This document shows positions 61,673 through 64,000 of a stretch of 64,000 nucleotides of DNA, piece after piece. The position numbers and the translations under genes are program-made. The stretch comes from Sphingosinicella sp. CPCC 101087 (GTDB taxonomy: Bacteria > Pseudomonadota > Alphaproteobacteria > Sphingomonadales > Sphingomonadaceae), in contig NZ_SBFF01000008.1 in assembly GCF_004151485.1 (NCBI RefSeq), positions 229,298 through 293,297 of the forward strand. Reading direction: 5' to 3'. How positions within the stretch are numbered: the first letter of the stretch is position 1; every line of letters begins with the position of its first letter. Under the pieces are notes generated by a model. It saw only the letters and a list, made by a program, of their open reading frames with translations, made no database searches and was not told the origin of the DNA.

Positions 61673-62056
61673 ATGAAGAAGACCGGCTTGCTCTTGTTCG
61701 CCACTATCGTCCTCGCCGGTTGCGCGTCGACACCTGGACCGATGGTCGAGGCCGACTATCCGACGGGTTCGCTCGGACTCGCCGCCATCGAGCGGGGCGA
61801 CTGGACCACGGCAGAGCGCTTGCTGACCGAAGATCGGCGGGTTTCCACAAGCGATCCGGCACGGCTGATCAACTTGGGGCGCGTCTACATGGCGACCGGC
61901 CGCACCGGCGAAGCGCTCGCGGCATGGCGGCAAGCCCTGACGGCACCCAATCCGGTGAAGGTCGAAACGCTCGACGGGCGCATGGCCATGACCGACGAGA
62001 TCGCCAAGGAGGCGCTCGATCGGTACCAGAGCGCGGTGGTGACGGCTGCGCGCTGA
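61673..62056 (+). CDS. TPR-containing lipoprotein, probably Pho-regulated
   Basis: A 127-residue product with lipoprotein signal MKKTGLLLFATIVLAGCAST. The mature part has one or two TPR-like helices (LGLAAIERGDWTTAERLLTEDRR and DPARLINLGRVYMATGRTGEALAAWRQAL). GGAGG lies 8 bases before ATG 61673. TPR lipoproteins usually mediate protein contacts in the periplasm. The Pho-box-like repeats just upstream suggest phosphate control; its partner is unknown. Confidence 0.75.
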   Translation: MKKTGLLLFATIVLAGCASTPGPMVEADYPTGSLGLAAIERGDWTTAERLLTEDRRVSTSDPARLINLGRVYMATGRTGEALAAWRQALTAPNPVKVETLDGRMAMTDEIAKEALDRYQSAVVTAAR

Positions 62057-62181
62057 TTTCGAGCGTTGCTACGCAATCTGGCCCCTTGATCGCAGGCGAT
62101 GTGCGTTCGACCGCGCATTGAAGCCTGATCGACACATTTCGATGCTAGACCTCCTTCGGCAGTTCCGATGTGGAGGAAGGC

Positions 62182-62376
62182 ATGATCCTGCGGAATCTCC
62201 TTGAAGGCATGGCGAGCCTGCTTCTGCTGTTCGCCAAGGTAACCCTGTGCATCCTGCTCGTCGGCTACGACCGGCTAGCCCGACTTGCGGGCGCCGGAGA
62301 CGGCTCCGGATCACAAGGGGCCGATCCGAGCGCCGCCGCGGCGCACGGGCCTGGCCTCGTGCTAGACCACCGCTGA
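62182..62376 (+). CDS. Small membrane protein, hypothetical
   Basis: A 64-residue frame with one strong hydrophobic helix (MASLLLLFAKVTLCILLVGYD) followed by a Gly/Ala/Ser-rich tail. GGAGGAAGG lies just before ATG 62182, a good ribosome-binding site. It is convergent with and overlaps the 3' end of the glycosyltransferase gene by 15 bases. No family was recognised. Confidence 0.45.
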   Translation: MILRNLLEGMASLLLLFAKVTLCILLVGYDRLARLAGAGDGSGSQGADPSAAAAHGPGLVLDHR

Positions 62377-63414
62377 TAGGCTTGCCCCGGCGCGAGCGGG
62401 TTCGGCCGGCGGTCTCAGCGTGACCAGCGAAGCGGCGAACTGGCGCGCGCTTGCCTGCCAGCTGAAGCTGCGGGCATATTCGGCGCACGCCGCCCGGTCA
62501 CGGGTGAGCGCGCAGGCTATCGCCTCTTCGAGATTTTCGTTCATCGCGCCCACGTCCTTGGAAAGAACGTCGAGCGGACCCCGGGTCGGAAAGGCCGCCA
62601 CCGGAACCCCGCAAGCCAGCGCCTCGATCATCACCAGTCCGAACGTGTCCGTACGGCTGGGGAATACGAAGACGTCCGCCGTCCGATAGGCGCATGCGAG
62701 CGCCTCGCCTCTCAGCGCGCCGAGAAAGGCCGCATCGCGATATTTGCGTCGGAGGCTGCCCAAGGCCGGACCGTTCCCCACCACGACCCTGGTGCCGGGA
62801 TGGCGACTTTCCAGGAAAGCTTCGATGCCCTTTTCGACCGATACGCGACCCACATAGAGTTGAATCGGCCTGGGCAGATCGGCCAAGGCAGGGTGGGAAG
62901 GAAGATCCGGCCTGAAAGAGTCGAGATCGACACCACGACCCCAAAGCCGCGTCCTCGGCAGAGCATGGCCGTTCAGTTGCGCCGCCATGGATGATGTCGA
63001 AACAAGGATCGCCGCCGCCGGTCGGTGGAACCAGCGGATGTAGCGCCAGAACCATTGCGCCGGCAGTCGGGTCCGCTTCGCCAGATAATCAGGGAACTGG
63101 GTGTGATAAGCCGTGGTGAAGGCGAAACCCCGCGCCACACACCATCGCCGAGCCGCCACCCCGAGCGGTCCTTCGGTTGCGATATGGAGGGCGTCCGGAT
63201 CGGCTGCGGCAATGCGCGCGTCGAGCTGGCGGCGTGTCGACAGCGCCAGACGGATCTCCGAATAGGTCGGACATGGAATCGAAGGGAATTGGTCCGGCGA
63301 AATGATCTCGACCCTATGACCCATGAGCTCGAGCTCGGCGCGCACCGACTGCAGGGTCCGCACGACGCCGTTCACCTGAGGCTCCCACGCATCGGTGACG
63401 ATCAGGATGCGCAT
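62362..63414 (-). CDS. Glycosyltransferase family 4, Agt-like (glycolipid synthesis)
   Basis: A 350-residue GT-B glycosyltransferase. The N-terminus has RILIVTDAWEPQVNGVVRTL and YHTQFPDYLAKR, and the C-terminal half has LYVGRVSVEKGIEAFL, VVGNGP and SRTDTFGLVMIEALACGVPVAA, the GT4 EX7E-type region. It resembles the glycosyltransferase encoded next to PlcP in Sinorhizobium/Agrobacterium (Agt), which glycosylates diacylglycerol during phosphate starvation. Its ATG overlaps the stop of the plcP-type gene (TGATG); a TTG at 63417 is also possible. The lipid acceptor is inferred from this pairing. Confidence 0.82.
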   Translation of the reverse strand: MRILIVTDAWEPQVNGVVRTLQSVRAELELMGHRVEIISPDQFPSIPCPTYSEIRLALSTRRQLDARIAAADPDALHIATEGPLGVAARRWCVARGFAFTTAYHTQFPDYLAKRTRLPAQWFWRYIRWFHRPAAAILVSTSSMAAQLNGHALPRTRLWGRGVDLDSFRPDLPSHPALADLPRPIQLYVGRVSVEKGIEAFLESRHPGTRVVVGNGPALGSLRRKYRDAAFLGALRGEALACAYRTADVFVFPSRTDTFGLVMIEALACGVPVAAFPTRGPLDVLSKDVGAMNENLEEAIACALTRDRAACAEYARSFSWQASARQFAASLVTLRPPAEPARAGASLSAVV

Positions 63415-64000
63415 CAAGCCGCCGCCCGAACCGGATCGGCCGGAGAGCGGGCTGCGATTTCGTCGGCCCAGTGGAGGATTTCCATTCGGCCGTCCTGATG
63501 CTCGACGAGGGCGGTGCAGCCTTCGACCCAGTCGCCGTCATTGTAATAGACGATATCGTCGAAGCGCCTTTCCTCGGCGGTGTGGATGTGGCCGCACACG
63601 ACGCCGTCCACCTTGAGGCGGGCGGCCTCGTGCGCGACCGCCTCCTCGAAGCGGGAGATGAACTCCACCGCATTCTTGACCTTCTTCTTGGCGTGCTTGG
63701 ACAGCGACCAGTAAGGCAGGTCGAACCAGCGGCGAACGGCGTTCACCACCAGGTTCAGGCGCATCAGCAGCTCGTAGGCATTGTCGCCGAGAAAGGCGAG
63801 CCAGCGATGCGCCAGCACGATCGTGTCGAACTCGTCGCCGTGCAGGACCAGGAGCCGGCGCCCGTCGGCAGTGGTGTGGATCGCCTTGCGGCGGATCTCG
63901 ACCCCGCCGAAGTTCAGCCCCGAAAACTGCCGGAACATCTCGTCGTGATTGCCCGGCACGTAGATCACCCGCGTGCCGTGCTTGGCCCGCTTCATCACCC
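63414..64000 (-). CDS. PlcP-like metallophosphoesterase (partial, N-terminus beyond right edge)
   Basis: About 195 C-terminal residues are present. Calcineurin-type metal motifs are PGNHDE, LHGDEFD and VCGHIHTAE. YWSLSKHAKKKVKNAVEFISRFE and YYNDGDWVEGCTALVEH match what I recall of PlcP (SMc00171 of S. meliloti), often annotated as a UDP-2,3-diacylglucosamine pyrophosphatase homologue. PlcP cleaves phosphatidylcholine/ethanolamine to diacylglycerol when phosphate is low. The overlap with the agt-like gene supports this over LpxH. The promoter is outside the window. Confidence 0.83.
   Translation of the reverse strand, partial: VMKRAKHGTRVIYVPGNHDEMFRQFSGLNFGGVEIRRKAIHTTADGRRLLVLHGDEFDTIVLAHRWLAFLGDNAYELLMRLNLVVNAVRRWFDLPYWSLSKHAKKKVKNAVEFISRFEEAVAHEAARLKVDGVVCGHIHTAEERRFDDIVYYNDGDWVEGCTALVEHQDGRMEILHWADEIAARSPADPVRAAA

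Noticed and set aside
1..64000. CRISPR arrays, tRNA/rRNA genes, prophage or transposon genes
   Set aside because: No regularly spaced repeats, tRNA-like cloverleafs, integrases or transposases were seen on reading both strands.

Overview
The window is a GC-rich, gene-dense chromosomal segment of an alphaproteobacterium, most likely of the order Sphingomonadales. This is inferred from the ECF sigma/NrsF pair, a phoR-oprO-pstSCAB-phoU-phoB locus, TonB-dependent receptor content, a Flp-type pilin remnant, and two interspersed palindromic repeats of kinds common in such genomes. No rRNA, tRNA, CRISPR array, transposase or prophage gene was found. Both ends cut a gene: a radical SAM protein on the left and a PlcP-type metallophosphoesterase on the right.

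Layout. (1) 0-6 kb: an ECF sigma factor with its NrsF-type membrane anti-sigma factor, followed by a TVP38/TMEM64-flavin disulfide reductase fusion, a DUF2064 glycosyltransferase and a thioesterase. Divergent from them is msrB-msrA-radical SAM, behind a match to the Caulobacter sigma-F promoter pattern (TGTAACC-N16-CGAA). (2) 6-20 kb: a lipid or isoprenoid type catabolic region with four acyl-CoA dehydrogenases, a flavin monooxygenase, an MBL-fold protein, a zinc alcohol dehydrogenase, two SDRs and a fused enoyl-CoA hydratase/3-hydroxyacyl-CoA dehydrogenase. Two divergent transcription units there share a similar operator-like inverted repeat. (3) 20-35 kb: mixed housekeeping and accessory genes (FemAB-like acyltransferase, broken Flp pilin, YffB, hybrid histidine kinase, Tag, GuaA, small secreted proteins, ArsR-SRPBCC operon, MarR-TonB receptor operon). 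Several genes here are broken. (4) 35-42 kb: an AAC(3)-I-like acetyltransferase next to a complete tripartite RND efflux operon. (5) 42-49 kb: cysteine synthase-like enzyme, group III truncated haemoglobin, two secreted peptidases, MntP-like and TauE-like transporters. (6) 49-64 kb: a phosphate-starvation region holding phoR-oprO-pstSCAB-phoU-phoB, a CYTH-CHAD protein, an inositol-monophosphatase-family enzyme, a diacylglycerol kinase-like protein and an agt/plcP-type lipid remodelling pair. Pho-box-like repeats with 11-bp phasing precede oprO, pstS and a small TPR lipoprotein, and possibly the CYTH-CHAD gene.

The most interesting parts are the sigma-F-like redox module (0.5-5 kb) and the 49-64 kb phosphate region, where phosphate uptake, a predicted polyphosphate-binding protein and phospholipid-to-glycolipid replacement genes lie together. 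Both are inferred from motifs and gene neighbourhood. Family assignments rest on reading the translations, without database searches.
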